Source of the DNA: SIG603 sp964369415
GTDB taxonomy: Bacteria; Bacillota; Clostridia; Oscillospirales; Acutalibacteraceae
Reading direction: 5' to 3'
DNA: 64,000 bases
Assembly (NCBI GenBank): GCA_964369415.1
Contig: CAYJFP010000006.1
Coordinates: 1-64,000 of the forward strand
The notes below the pieces were generated by a model. That model was not told the DNA's origin, did no database searches, and saw only the letters and a program-made list of their open reading frames with translations. Of this stretch, positions 43,053 through 52,305 are shown one piece after another (the first letter of the stretch is position 1; each line of letters starts with the position of its first letter). A program made the translations under genes and the position numbers.

Positions 43053-45109
43053 AAACAAGATTTTTAGACAACAGTATAGCGGTATTTGTTGTTCTTATAG
43101 TGGCATTTTTGATTATTCCACTTGATACAGCAGTACTCGACTTTATGTTTATAATGAACTTGTCTTTGTCTCTAATTATTTTACTTATTACAATGTATAT
43201 TAAAGAAGCCTTGGAACTGGCGATATTCCCGTCCTTGCTTCTTATCACGACACTTTTAAGATTGGTACTTAATGTATCGTCAACGAGAGCTATTTTGTCA
43301 AACGGCGGAAATGCTGGACAAGTTATCGCAACTTTTGGTGAATTTGTTATAAGAGGCGATGTAGTTGTTGGTTTAGTTATCTTCCTTATTATAGTTTTAG
43401 TTCAATTTATTGTAATCACAAAGGGTTCTGAAAGAGTTGCAGAGGTTTCTGCAAGATTTACCCTTGATGCTATGCCGGGTAAGCAAATGGCTATTGATGC
43501 TGATTTAAGCTCAGGCCTTATAAATGAAGAGCAGGCAAGGGAAAGAAGAAGCAAAATTCAAAGGGAAGCGGATTTCTTCGGTTCTATGGACGGTGCTTCA
43601 AAATTTGTTAAAGGTGATGCGATTATATCAATAATTGTAACACTAATAAATCTTATCGGTGGTATAGCCGTTGGATTTATGAATAATGAAGGTGACATTG
43701 ACTACATATTAAGTACTTATGCAACCGCTACTGTTGGCGACGGTTTAATGAGCCAGATTCCAGCACTTTTAATCTCAGTTGCAACAGGTATGATAGTTAC
43801 AAGATCAGCCTCAGATTCAAACTTAAACATAGATGTTATCAAGCAATTTACCTCACAACCGACAGTTTTAATAATTGCGGGATCTGCTTTACCGTTTTTA
43901 ATGCTAATTGGTTTCCCACCTTTCCAGCTTATGGTTATATCGGTTTCGCTAATAACTCTCGGAGTAGTTTTATATAGAAAAAACAAAAAGGCACTTGCCG
44001 CGGCTGCTGGAGATATGCCAGCTGTAGTTGAAGAAGTCACAAGCGAAGTTGACTTTTACAAGAATATTGATAATGTATACAATTTGCTTTCGGTAGACCC
44101 TATAAGTGTAAGCGTTGGATATAGCTTGCTTCCGTTAGTGGACGAGTCAAGCGGTGGGTATTTCCTTGATAGAGTTGTTATGCTAAGAAAACAGTTTGCC
44201 GATACAATGGGAATGGTAATCCCACCACTAAGACTTACCGATAGCAGTGACTTGAACCCCAACCAATACGAAATTAAATTAAGGGGAGAAACTGTTGCAG
44301 CTGGTGAAGTTTTGGTTGACCATTATCTTGGACTAGGACCTGATGAATTATTAAAATCCAGTGAAATTGATGGAATTGATACAATAGACCCAGCATTTGG
44401 AATTCCCGCTAAATGGATTAGTGATGACAAGAGAATAAAGGCTGAAATAGCGGGATATACACTCATTGACTCTACTTCGGTCATCATAACTCATCTATCA
44501 GAAGTAATTAGGCTTCACGCATACGAACTGCTTAACCGTCAAGAAGTTAAGAGAATGATAGAAAACTTAAAGAAATTTAATGAAGATATTGTTAGAGATA
44601 CAGTGCCAGATGTTGTTTCATTAAATGATTTACAAAGAGTTTTAAGGGCTCTTTTAAAAGAAGGTGTACCGATTGTCGATTTGGAAGTTATTCTTGAGAC
44701 TCTTAGCGAATATATGCCAACAGTTAAAGACAATGACATGCTTATCGAGTATGTAAGGCAAGCACTTAGAAGGACAATTACACATCACTATTCTGAAGCA
44801 GGACAGCTTAAAGTTATCAGTCTTGATAACAGCATTGAAGATGTCATCATCAAAAGTCTAAAAAGGGTAGAGGGCGGTTCTTACTTAAGTCTTGACCCAG
44901 ATACTATTCAAAAAATTATTCAAAATACTAAAAAACAGCTCGACGGTATTCAAAACTTGGTTCAAGTGCCTGTAATATTAACATCACCATTTGTAAGAAT
45001 TTATTATAAGAAACTTATCGACCAATTTTATCCAGACATAACTGTTTTATCGCTTAATGACCTTGATAATCAGGTTCACATTCAGTCTTTAGGAACTATT
45101 TCCATATAA
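43049..45109 (+). CDS. flhA: flagellar export gate protein FlhA
   Basis: FlhA is the large gate subunit; its cytoplasmic ring selects substrates. Seen: 686 residues; about eight membrane spans, KGSERVAEVSARFTLDAMPG and KQMAIDADLSSGLINEEQAR (the FHIPEP-type region), and a C-terminal domain with NRQEVKRMIENLKKFNEDIV. The gene is followed directly by the sigma factor; flhF and flhG, usually found here, are absent. Confidence 0.97.
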   Translation: MKTRFLDNSIAVFVVLIVAFLIIPLDTAVLDFMFIMNLSLSLIILLITMYIKEALELAIFPSLLLITTLLRLVLNVSSTRAILSNGGNAGQVIATFGEFVIRGDVVVGLVIFLIIVLVQFIVITKGSERVAEVSARFTLDAMPGKQMAIDADLSSGLINEEQARERRSKIQREADFFGSMDGASKFVKGDAIISIIVTLINLIGGIAVGFMNNEGDIDYILSTYATATVGDGLMSQIPALLISVATGMIVTRSASDSNLNIDVIKQFTSQPTVLIIAGSALPFLMLIGFPPFQLMVISVSLITLGVVLYRKNKKALAAAAGDMPAVVEEVTSEVDFYKNIDNVYNLLSVDPISVSVGYSLLPLVDESSGGYFLDRVVMLRKQFADTMGMVIPPLRLTDSSDLNPNQYEIKLRGETVAAGEVLVDHYLGLGPDELLKSSEIDGIDTIDPAFGIPAKWISDDKRIKAEIAGYTLIDSTSVIITHLSEVIRLHAYELLNRQEVKRMIENLKKFNEDIVRDTVPDVVSLNDLQRVLRALLKEGVPIVDLEVILETLSEYMPTVKDNDMLIEYVRQALRRTITHHYSEAGQLKVISLDNSIEDVIIKSLKRVEGGSYLSLDPDTIQKIIQNTKKQLDGIQNLVQVPVILTSPFVRIYYKKLIDQFYPDITVLSLNDLDNQVHIQSLGTISI

Positions 45110-45139
45110 AGTATAAGTTTATAGGAGGAAAGATTTTGT

Positions 45140-45919
45140 ATGTTTAATACTCCGGATATAAAAGAAATAAAACTCGAAGATCCGGAAGGCCTTATGAAAG
45201 AGTATAAAAAAACCGGTGATATTGAGATTAGAAATCAACTGGTTATGCATTATTTGCAATATGTTAATATGGCAATTTACAGTATGAGAAACATACTTCT
45301 TTCGAATATTCCGTTTGATGATTTTTTTAATCAAGGTGTTATAGCTTTAATTGATGCGATAGAGAAATATGATCCTGAGAGAGGCGTTGCAACTTTTGAC
45401 ACTTACAGTTATACTGTTATTAGAGGAACGATATTAAAATATTTAAGAAAGCAAAATTGGCTTTCAAATAGACTATGGGAAGCCAGAAAAAAAATATCAC
45501 AGGCAAAGCTTACCTTAGAGCAAAAACTCATGAGAGAGCCTAGTAATATAGAAATTGCGGAGTATCTGGGAATTTCTGAAGAGAAGCTTTCAAAAAATAT
45601 TTACGAAATTTCAGTAATAGATACAGTTTCATTTGAAGAATTAATTTCGGAGACGTTTGGAAGTGAAATTAAGTTTTCGGCAAATTCTGAAGATTCAAAT
45701 TTAGATGCAAATCTAGTAGCTGAAGAGTTACATAAGGCACTTTCAAATGCTATAGGAGATTTACCAATAAAGCAAAAGCAAATTATAAGTTTATTTTACT
45801 TTGAAAATTTAAATTTAAGAGAAATTGGGGAAGTTCTAAATCTTACCCAGCAAAGAGTTTCACAGCTTAGAAAAAAAGCATTTGATTTTTTAAGAGAGAG
45901 ATTAGAAAACTTTAGATAA
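45140..45919 (+). CDS. fliA: flagellar sigma factor FliA/SigD
   Basis: Sigma-28 directs RNA polymerase to late flagellar promoters. Seen: 259 residues; region 2 block GVIALIDAIEKYDPERGVAT with FDTYSYTVIRGTILKYLRKQ, and region 4 IGDLPIKQKQIISLFYFENL with LTQQRVSQLRKKAFDFLRER. FlgM, its inhibitor, is encoded at 24228. SD AGGAGG upstream of the ATG. Calling it fliA or sigD is a naming matter. Confidence 0.95.
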   Translation: MFNTPDIKEIKLEDPEGLMKEYKKTGDIEIRNQLVMHYLQYVNMAIYSMRNILLSNIPFDDFFNQGVIALIDAIEKYDPERGVATFDTYSYTVIRGTILKYLRKQNWLSNRLWEARKKISQAKLTLEQKLMREPSNIEIAEYLGISEEKLSKNIYEISVIDTVSFEELISETFGSEIKFSANSEDSNLDANLVAEELHKALSNAIGDLPIKQKQIISLFYFENLNLREIGEVLNLTQQRVSQLRKKAFDFLRERLENFR

Positions 45920-45936
45920 ATTGAAAGGGTGATTAT

Positions 45937-46692
45937 ATGCTATCAGGATTTTATACAGCAGCATCGGGCATACTTACAAAGCAAAGAGAAATGGATGTTA
46001 TCGGTAGTAATTTGACCAACATTAACACTCCGGGGTATAGGGCGGAAAGACAGGTAAATACTTCATTTGAAATGGAGCTACTAAAAAGTCAAGATGCAAA
46101 TTCGGAGCAAATTTTAGCAGAATCTATGGCTACATCTGTAGTGGTTGATGATGTAATTACGTCTTTTGAAATGGGAACTGTAAAGGATACGGGGAGAATA
46201 CTTGATTTTGCTATAGCAGGAGAAGGATTCTTTAGAATTTCTAATACAGAAGGAGCGATTTCTTTAACAAGAAATGGTGGATTTGAAGTTGATGAAGAAG
46301 GGTATTTAGCTCTTCCAGAAGTTGGACGTGTTCAAGGAAATAATGGAAATATTTATATAGGGAATACTGATGATTTTTATGTTAAAAGCGACGGAACAAT
46401 TTATAACAGTCAAAATCAGACTTTGGGTACGATTTCTATTGTGAAATTACAAGAAGGTGGAACACTTACAAGAAATGCAAATGGCACTTTTGCAGTGGAA
46501 CAAGGTGTAGTAGAGTTTTCTGACGATTATCAGCTAGTACAAGGCAGTTTAGAGCTTTCTAATGCTGATATGAATTTAGAACTTACAAAACTTATTGAGG
46601 CACAAAGAATTTTTCAGGCTTGTAGTAGTGCATTACAAATTGTAGATGAAATGAATAATAAGGCAGCAACAAGAATCGGCAGTATTTCTTAA
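45937..46692 (+). CDS. flgF: flagellar rod protein, FlgF/FlhO type
   Basis: A rod-family protein of 251 residues. Seen: MLSGFYTAASGILTKQREMD with DVIGSNLTNINTPGYRAERQ, and the C-terminal block SNADMNLELTKLIEAQRIFQ. Two similar genes stand in tandem; by order this resembles FlhO/FlgF and the next FlhP/FlgG, but which is which is only by position. Confidence 0.85.
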   Translation: MLSGFYTAASGILTKQREMDVIGSNLTNINTPGYRAERQVNTSFEMELLKSQDANSEQILAESMATSVVVDDVITSFEMGTVKDTGRILDFAIAGEGFFRISNTEGAISLTRNGGFEVDEEGYLALPEVGRVQGNNGNIYIGNTDDFYVKSDGTIYNSQNQTLGTISIVKLQEGGTLTRNANGTFAVEQGVVEFSDDYQLVQGSLELSNADMNLELTKLIEAQRIFQACSSALQIVDEMNNKAATRIGSIS

Positions 46693-46714
46693 GAATAGAT
46701 AAGGGGTAAAAACA

Positions 46715-47443
46715 ATGAAAACAATGTTTTATGCAGGTGCAAGCGGGTTAATTGCACAACAAGGAAACATGAATAATATTGGACATAATATGGCAAATGC
46801 AAATACGGATGGATTTCTTACTTCTGAAATTTCATTTGCATCATTATTAAACACAGAGATGTATGTTAATACACCAAACGATCCACTTGGCGGTGCGGGA
46901 GTAAAAACAATAGCCATGGGAATAAATACTGAAGGGGGTTCGTTTAGAACTACTGATAATATGCTTGACTTTGCGATTATTGGAGATGGTTTTTTTGCGG
47001 TAGAAGATAACGGTCAAACTGAGTATACAAAGGCAGGAGCTTTTGCAATTTCTATTGAAGGAGATAACGGATACTTGACAACTCCAGATGGAGCGTATGT
47101 TCTTGATAGTGCTTTTAATAGAATCGCACTTCAAAAAGATTTGACAGGTCAGTTTAATTTAGAAAATTTGACCGAAACTATTGGTGTATTTGAGTTTTCT
47201 AATCCTACAGCTTTAGATCCAGTTTCTACGAACAGATACGTTCCAACTGTACAGTCAGGACAAGCATTTTTAACGCTTTCAGAAGCGGATCAACTTCTTC
47301 AAGGCGTGTTAAAAACTTCAAATGTATCTGTAGTTGATGAAATGTCAGAGTTAATTTCAGCGCAAAGGGCATACCAAATTAGTGCAAAAGTGGTTCAAAC
47401 TGCAGATGAAAACGAACAAGTAATAAACAGTCTTAGGAATTAG
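46715..47443 (+). CDS. flgG: flagellar rod protein, FlgG/FlhP type
   Basis: A second rod-family protein of 242 residues. Seen: MFYAGASGLIAQQGNMNNIG with NMANANTDGF, LDFAIIGDGFFAVEDN, and the C-terminal SVVDEMSELISAQRAYQISA. It is probably the distal rod. FlgG of other bacteria is about 260 residues. Confidence 0.88.
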   Translation: MKTMFYAGASGLIAQQGNMNNIGHNMANANTDGFLTSEISFASLLNTEMYVNTPNDPLGGAGVKTIAMGINTEGGSFRTTDNMLDFAIIGDGFFAVEDNGQTEYTKAGAFAISIEGDNGYLTTPDGAYVLDSAFNRIALQKDLTGQFNLENLTETIGVFEFSNPTALDPVSTNRYVPTVQSGQAFLTLSEADQLLQGVLKTSNVSVVDEMSELISAQRAYQISAKVVQTADENEQVINSLRN

Positions 47444-47455
47444 GAGAGGTTTTAA

Positions 47456-48067
47456 GTGACAAATAGTTATGATAATTTAAATGAAATGCAGCTTGATGCA
47501 CTTCGGGAAATAGGTAATATCGGAACTGCTAATGCAAGTTCAGCACTTTCAGTTTTACTAAATAAATCAGTGAATATCAATGTTCCAAAAGTAAGCGTCC
47601 TTGATTATGATACCATTGTGAGTAAATTTGGTGGCCCTGAATCACTTTTGGTTGGACTTGCATCTTTCTTAGAAGGCGATTTACACGGAATTGTAATGGT
47701 TCTAATGAAGAATGATTTTGCATTGTCTATACTTAACGAATGGGCTGGAATTGAGTGTAATAATGCGCTTGAATTGGATGAATTCACTAAATCTGCTTTG
47801 CAGGAAGCTGGAAATATAATGATGGCTTCATATATAAATCCTATTGCAGAAATGTGTGGTCTTTCTACTCAAATTGGAACACCTCTGATTTGTGTAGATA
47901 TGGCTGGCTCTGTTATGGAGCTTCCGGTTGTATATTTTTCGGATATAAGTGATTCTATCGTATGTATAGATGATGAATTTCAAAGTTCTAATGAGAGTCA
48001 AATCGTATTAATGTTGGAAATGGAATCGTTACACAAACTATTATCAGGTTTGGGATTGAGTGAGTAA
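47456..48067 (+). CDS. cheC: CheY-P phosphatase CheC
   Basis: CheC removes phosphate from CheY-P and binds CheD. Seen: 203 residues; both active-site helices, LREIGNIGTANASSALSVLL (E-x-x-N) and LQEAGNIMMASYINPIAEMC, as in B. subtilis CheC. It starts at GTG with AGGAGAGG upstream. Two bases separate it from cheD. Confidence 0.95.
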   Translation: MTNSYDNLNEMQLDALREIGNIGTANASSALSVLLNKSVNINVPKVSVLDYDTIVSKFGGPESLLVGLASFLEGDLHGIVMVLMKNDFALSILNEWAGIECNNALELDEFTKSALQEAGNIMMASYINPIAEMCGLSTQIGTPLICVDMAGSVMELPVVYFSDISDSIVCIDDEFQSSNESQIVLMLEMESLHKLLSGLGLSE

Positions 48068-48069
48068 AT

Positions 48070-48555
48070 ATGGTAACTGTAGGAATATCTGAGCATAAAA
48101 TTGTAAAAGGACAAGACACATTGGCCACTTACGCACTTGGCTCATGTGTTGGAATATGTATTATAGATACTTTTTCAAATGTCGCAGGACTTGCACACAT
48201 ACTTCTGCCTTCAAGTAAATCGTGTATGAATATTACTAGAGCTGTTATGGGTAGATATGCAGATTTGGCTATTCCACAAATGGTGAAAGAAATGGAAGCT
48301 ATGGGCGCTAATAGATTTAGAATGAAGGCAAAGATTGCTGGTGGCGCAAGTATGTTTGGAAATTTGAACAATAAAGCTTCAAGTGCTGATATAGGAAAAA
48401 AGAATGTTGAATCTGTAAAGCAAACCTTAAGAGAATTAAGAATTGGCATTATCGCAGAGGATACAGGCAAAGACTATGGAAGAACACAGTTTTTTGATTC
48501 TACAACAGGTTCTATGAAGATTAAATCATTCGTCAAAGGCGAAATAACTCTATAA
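48070..48555 (+). CDS. cheD: chemoreceptor deamidase CheD
   Basis: CheD deamidates receptor glutamines and is regulated by CheC. Seen: 161 residues; catalytic Cys in YALGSCVGICI, His in GLAHILLPSSK, and the conserved KIAGGASMFG block. The receptors themselves are not in the window. It ends the 27-gene operon at a terminator. Confidence 0.95.
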   Translation: MVTVGISEHKIVKGQDTLATYALGSCVGICIIDTFSNVAGLAHILLPSSKSCMNITRAVMGRYADLAIPQMVKEMEAMGANRFRMKAKIAGGASMFGNLNNKASSADIGKKNVESVKQTLRELRIGIIAEDTGKDYGRTQFFDSTTGSMKIKSFVKGEITL

Positions 48556-48565
48556 TACATATTAA

Positions 48566-48617
48566 AGCACCCTAAAGATGAGAAAGTATCAGTGCTCTCA
48601 TTTTTAGGGTGTTTTTT
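48566..48617. terminator. terminator between cheD and ispE
   Basis: AGCACCCTAAAGATGAGA pairs with TCTCATTTTTAGGGTGTT in a long stem, with a T-run on the plus side (GTTTTTT) and an A-run on the other. It ends the fliE-cheD operon and may also serve the convergent ispE transcript. Confidence 0.88.
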
Positions 48618-49455
48618 ACTTTGAAGTACAAAGAAAGACTTTTCCGACTTTTTCTAAATGGGAAACCGCATTATTAGCGGCTTCTTTATCCTTATAAATC
48701 CCAAATACAGCAGATCCACTTCCTGTCATACAAGAAGTAAGCGCTCCGTATTCAAGCATAATGGACTTAATAATTTCTACTTCGGGAATGTGTAAAATTT
48801 CATCAAATCTGTTTGAAATATTAACCGAAACAGATTCAATATTTCCACTTGATAGTGCATCGATTAATAATGGGGTTGAAAAATAATCTTCTTGTGGATA
48901 CTCATCGCAAAGATTGTAAGCTTCTTTTGTACTGATACCAATATCAGGTTTACAAATCAAAATTGCACAAGGGGGAAGAGTCGGCACGTTTTCCATAATT
49001 TCACCAAGGCCAGTGCAGCGTCTAATTCCGCCCAAAACACAAAAAGGGACATCGGCACCAAGTTTTACTGAAATTTCAGCAAGTAGCTCTTTAGATGCAT
49101 TTACAGAAAAAAGCTCATTCATTGCATTTAAAACAGCGGCAGCATCGGCACTTCCACCGCCAAGACCAGCTTCACAAGGTATCTCTTTAATAATATGAAT
49201 ATTAACTCCCATGTTTTCAATCTTAAAGTAATCTAAAAAAAGCTGTGCCGCTCTATATGCAATATTTTGGTCATCATTTGGCAAAATCATCTTAGCACAA
49301 GTAAGGTTAATCTTTCCTTCTTTATTTTTTGTTATCTCGATAGAATCACAAAGACTAATTTGTTGCATAACAGAATCAATTTCATGATAGCCGTCACTTC
49401 TCTTACTTAGTATGTCCAAACTCAAATTGATTTTTGCGTATGCGTAACTTATCAT
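48616..49455 (-). CDS. ispE: CDP-ME kinase IspE
   Basis: IspE phosphorylates 4-diphosphocytidyl-2-C-methylerythritol in the MEP isoprenoid pathway. Seen: 279 residues from ATG 49455; YAKINLSLDILSKRSDGYH and the GHMP-kinase loop EAGLGGGSADAAAVL, which are hallmarks, and a conserved C-terminal MTGSGSAVFG. SD AAGGAG is upstream; the longer frame has no SD. Confidence 0.96.
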   Translation of the reverse strand: MISYAYAKINLSLDILSKRSDGYHEIDSVMQQISLCDSIEITKNKEGKINLTCAKMILPNDDQNIAYRAAQLFLDYFKIENMGVNIHIIKEIPCEAGLGGGSADAAAVLNAMNELFSVNASKELLAEISVKLGADVPFCVLGGIRRCTGLGEIMENVPTLPPCAILICKPDIGISTKEAYNLCDEYPQEDYFSTPLLIDALSSGNIESVSVNISNRFDEILHIPEVEIIKSIMLEYGALTSCMTGSGSAVFGIYKDKEAANNAVSHLEKVGKVFLCTSK

Positions 49456-49465
49456 ATGATACTCC

Positions 49466-50593
49466 TTAGAATTTAAATAAAGAAAATTTTTTAAAATCAA
49501 CTGCTTTTACAGGGCACATCTCATGGCAGCAAAAACAGTAAATGCATTTTTTATAATTAATTTTTGCCTTTTTATTGGTAATGTCTATGGTGTGAACAGG
49601 GCAAGACTCTGCACATTTTCCGCAACCAATACATTTTGATTTGATTATTTTAGTTTTAGTTTGCATCAGCTTTTTAAGCGGTGGCCTTAGAAATTTTGGA
49701 AGTTTTCTTAAAAAATCCAAAGACTTTACCTTAGAGCGCTTAAAATCATGCATAATAAAATTTTTGGGATTTTCACCTATAAACTCGGTATCTTCGTCAT
49801 TTCTAGGACATAGCTTTCTATCCGCAGCATTCTTTAGCATCGGAATCTCGTCTACCGAAAAGCCAGCTAAAAATGCAGCAGTTGCATCTAAATAAAATGG
49901 ATTAGAAGAGCTTAGAAGTAAACCTAAAAATCTGCTAGTCCCGCCTGTAGGGCCGTCACCCTCCATAATATAAGTAGCATCAATAAAAGAAAGATTAGGC
50001 TTAATTCCAAGGCACAAATCTACAAGCATAGTAGCAAAATCGTCGGTATTAGGATATCTAAAATGAAGTTCAGGTTTCATAAGTCCAGGGATTGTCCCAA
50101 ACAAATTTTTAATAGCACCGCTGTAAACAGTCATTCCATGAGATTTAAGTTTTGCTATGTTAATAATAAAATCAGCGTTCACAAAAGGCTTGCAAATATT
50201 AAATTCACTGCAAATTTCACTGTTTTCAAAGTGGACAGTTTCATATTCACAATCAGTGTAAAGCTCAAAGTCATATTTATCGGCAATTTCAGTATATCCA
50301 CATGCACTAAAAATACTCTTTACATTTGACGGTGAATATATTCCACCACTACTTTCGGCTATTAAAACCTTTGCGCCCATTTCTTTTACTGCTAAACCAA
50401 CTGCCGCTACAATTATCGGATGAGTGATTATGGCAGAATCTGCTTTAGCTTTTATGACTAGATTTGGCTTGATTACGACAGTCATACCAGCTTTAATTTC
50501 TGGATTTAATTCGCAGAAATGTGTTCTTACGGCTGTTAGCGCCATATCTAAATTATATTCATCTAAACGGCTTACAATTACTTTTTTATCCAT
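49466..50593 (-). CDS. DUF362 protein with two 4Fe-4S clusters
   Basis: A 375-residue protein: a DUF362 domain (about 1-270), with KPNLVIKAKADSAIITHP and SHGMTVYSGAIKNLFG, then two ferredoxin motifs CIGCGKCAESCP and CIYCFCCHEMCP at the C-terminus. Family knowledge: such proteins occur in anaerobes, and some are linked to cofactor or redox metabolism, but no activity is firmly established. The ATG at 50593 overlaps the aminotransferase stop (ATGGATAA); a GTG at 50611 is an alternative. Confidence 0.85.
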   Translation of the reverse strand: MDKKVIVSRLDEYNLDMALTAVRTHFCELNPEIKAGMTVVIKPNLVIKAKADSAIITHPIIVAAVGLAVKEMGAKVLIAESSGGIYSPSNVKSIFSACGYTEIADKYDFELYTDCEYETVHFENSEICSEFNICKPFVNADFIINIAKLKSHGMTVYSGAIKNLFGTIPGLMKPELHFRYPNTDDFATMLVDLCLGIKPNLSFIDATYIMEGDGPTGGTSRFLGLLLSSSNPFYLDATAAFLAGFSVDEIPMLKNAADRKLCPRNDEDTEFIGENPKNFIMHDFKRSKVKSLDFLRKLPKFLRPPLKKLMQTKTKIIKSKCIGCGKCAESCPVHTIDITNKKAKINYKKCIYCFCCHEMCPVKAVDFKKFSLFKF

Positions 50594-51776
50594 TTTGTAC
50601 CGTGTTTTCACTTTTTATTTCTTCTAAAAATTCACCGATTCTCTTAATGGCTTCTTTAATATGTTTAAGCGAATAGCAATATGAAATCCTTAAAAAACCT
50701 TCGCCACTGTCACCGAAAGCATTTCCAGGGACAACCGCCACTTTTTTTGCATAGATAAGTCTTTCGCAAAATTCTTCAGAGCTAAGTCCAGTAGTTTTTA
50801 TTGAAGGGAAAACGTAAAAAGCGCCTTTAGGCTCAAAGCATGTTAATCCTAAATTGTTAAGTTCCTTTACTATATATCTTCTTCTCATATCATATTCAGT
50901 TTTCATTTTTTCTATGTCAGTATCGCCAAATTTTAATGCTTCTATAGCTGCATATTGAGAAGTCGTCGGCGCACTCATGATTGCATATTGATGAATTTTT
51001 GTCATCAGAGCAATAATTTCAGAAGGACCCGCCGCATATCCCATTCTCCAGCCAGTCATTGAATGAGACTTTGAAAATCCATTTACAATAACGGTTCTTT
51101 CGTGCATATCAGGAAGTGAAGAAAAGCTACAATGCCCTTCACCGTCATAACATAGCTCGCTGTAGATTTCATCGGAAAGAACAAGTAAGTCGTGATCTTT
51201 GACAATCTTTGCAATAGGTAAAAGCTGCTCTCTTGTCATTATAGCACCTGTAGGATTATTCGGAAAAGGCATAATAATAGCCTTTGTTTTTGGCGTGATA
51301 GCATTTTCTAGCTCTTCAGCAGTCAGCCTAAATTCGTTCTCAACTTTAGTATTGATAATAATTGGCACACCACCTGCAAGCTCGACCAAAGGAACATAGC
51401 AAACAAAAGAGGGCTGTGGAATTATTACCTCATCACCTTTATTAATGCTTGTTCTTATAAATAAATCTAAAGCTTCAGAACCGCCGACTGTTATAAGTAT
51501 ATCGTTATTCGGGTCGTATTCAGTGTTATACTTACGCTTTAAATACTTAGTAACTTCTACTCGAAGCTCTTGATAACCACGATTTGGAGTGTACCTTGTT
51601 TTTCCTTTTTCAAGCGATTTAATGCCAGCTTCTCTTATGTGAAAGGGCGTAAAAAAGTCTGGTTCTCCAACACTTAAAGAGATGACATCTTCCATTTCGC
51701 TTGCAATATCAAAGAACTTTCTGATACCTGAAGGTTTGATATTTACAGCAATATTGTTTAATTCAAAATTAGTCAC
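50586..51776 (-). CDS. class I/II aminotransferase
   Basis: A PLP-dependent aminotransferase of the AspC/AlaT/PatA type; the amino acid is not known. Seen: 396 residues; the substrate-side VISLSVGEPDFFTP, PFPNNPTGA, the pyridoxal Lys in NGFSKSHSMTGWRMGYAAG, and LRISYCYS with the C-terminal Arg. I chose GTG 51776, overlapping the Lrp stop by eight bases (GTGACTAA), with GAGGGG as SD. Cotranscription with an Lrp regulator is common for such enzymes. Confidence 0.9.
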   Translation of the reverse strand: MTNFELNNIAVNIKPSGIRKFFDIASEMEDVISLSVGEPDFFTPFHIREAGIKSLEKGKTRYTPNRGYQELRVEVTKYLKRKYNTEYDPNNDILITVGGSEALDLFIRTSINKGDEVIIPQPSFVCYVPLVELAGGVPIIINTKVENEFRLTAEELENAITPKTKAIIMPFPNNPTGAIMTREQLLPIAKIVKDHDLLVLSDEIYSELCYDGEGHCSFSSLPDMHERTVIVNGFSKSHSMTGWRMGYAAGPSEIIALMTKIHQYAIMSAPTTSQYAAIEALKFGDTDIEKMKTEYDMRRRYIVKELNNLGLTCFEPKGAFYVFPSIKTTGLSSEEFCERLIYAKKVAVVPGNAFGDSGEGFLRISYCYSLKHIKEAIKRIGEFLEEIKSENTVQNG

Positions 51777-52266
51777 AGAAATTAATTCCCCTCTCATCAA
51801 TTTCTTCAAATTCGCTGTACATAACGGTGTTATAGTCTTTATACTTTGTTAAAATAAAGTGTGTTGCAGTCGAAAGGACACCTTCAATAGTTGCAAGTCT
51901 TTTTCTTACAAACATAGATACATCAGACATAGTTGCACCTGTAACAGTGACAGCTAAATCGTATCCACCTGCCATTAAATAAACAGATTCAACCTCGCTA
52001 AAAGCAGAAATGTGTTTTGCAATATCGTCGTATCCAGTGTCTCGTTGTGGAGTTACCTTGACTTCAATAAGGGCTGTCGCAAATGGTACACTAGCTTTTT
52101 CCCAGTGAATAACAGAGCGGTAAGCCTTGATGACACCCGTTTTTTCTAAACTTTCAATAGTTTTTTGAACTTCTGCTTTATCGGCTCCAAGCATTACAGC
52201 AATTTCTTCGTTAGATAGTTGCGCATCTTTCTCAATGAGTTTAAGTAGTCTTTCGTTGTCAATCAT
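51769..52266 (-). CDS. Lrp/AsnC-family regulator
   Basis: A 165-residue regulator that probably senses an amino acid. Seen: an N-terminal winged helix-turn-helix (LSNEEIAVMLGADKAEVQKT) and a C-terminal RAM/ACT-like ligand domain (EVESVYLMAGGYDLAVTVTG). SD GGAGG precedes ATG 52266. It lies before the aminotransferase, which it likely controls. Confidence 0.92.
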   Translation of the reverse strand: MIDNERLLKLIEKDAQLSNEEIAVMLGADKAEVQKTIESLEKTGVIKAYRSVIHWEKASVPFATALIEVKVTPQRDTGYDDIAKHISAFSEVESVYLMAGGYDLAVTVTGATMSDVSMFVRKRLATIEGVLSTATHFILTKYKDYNTVMYSEFEEIDERGINFCD

Positions 52267-52305
52267 AATTAATCCTCCATTTAGCCAATTTTTCGGCAAT
52301 ATATT

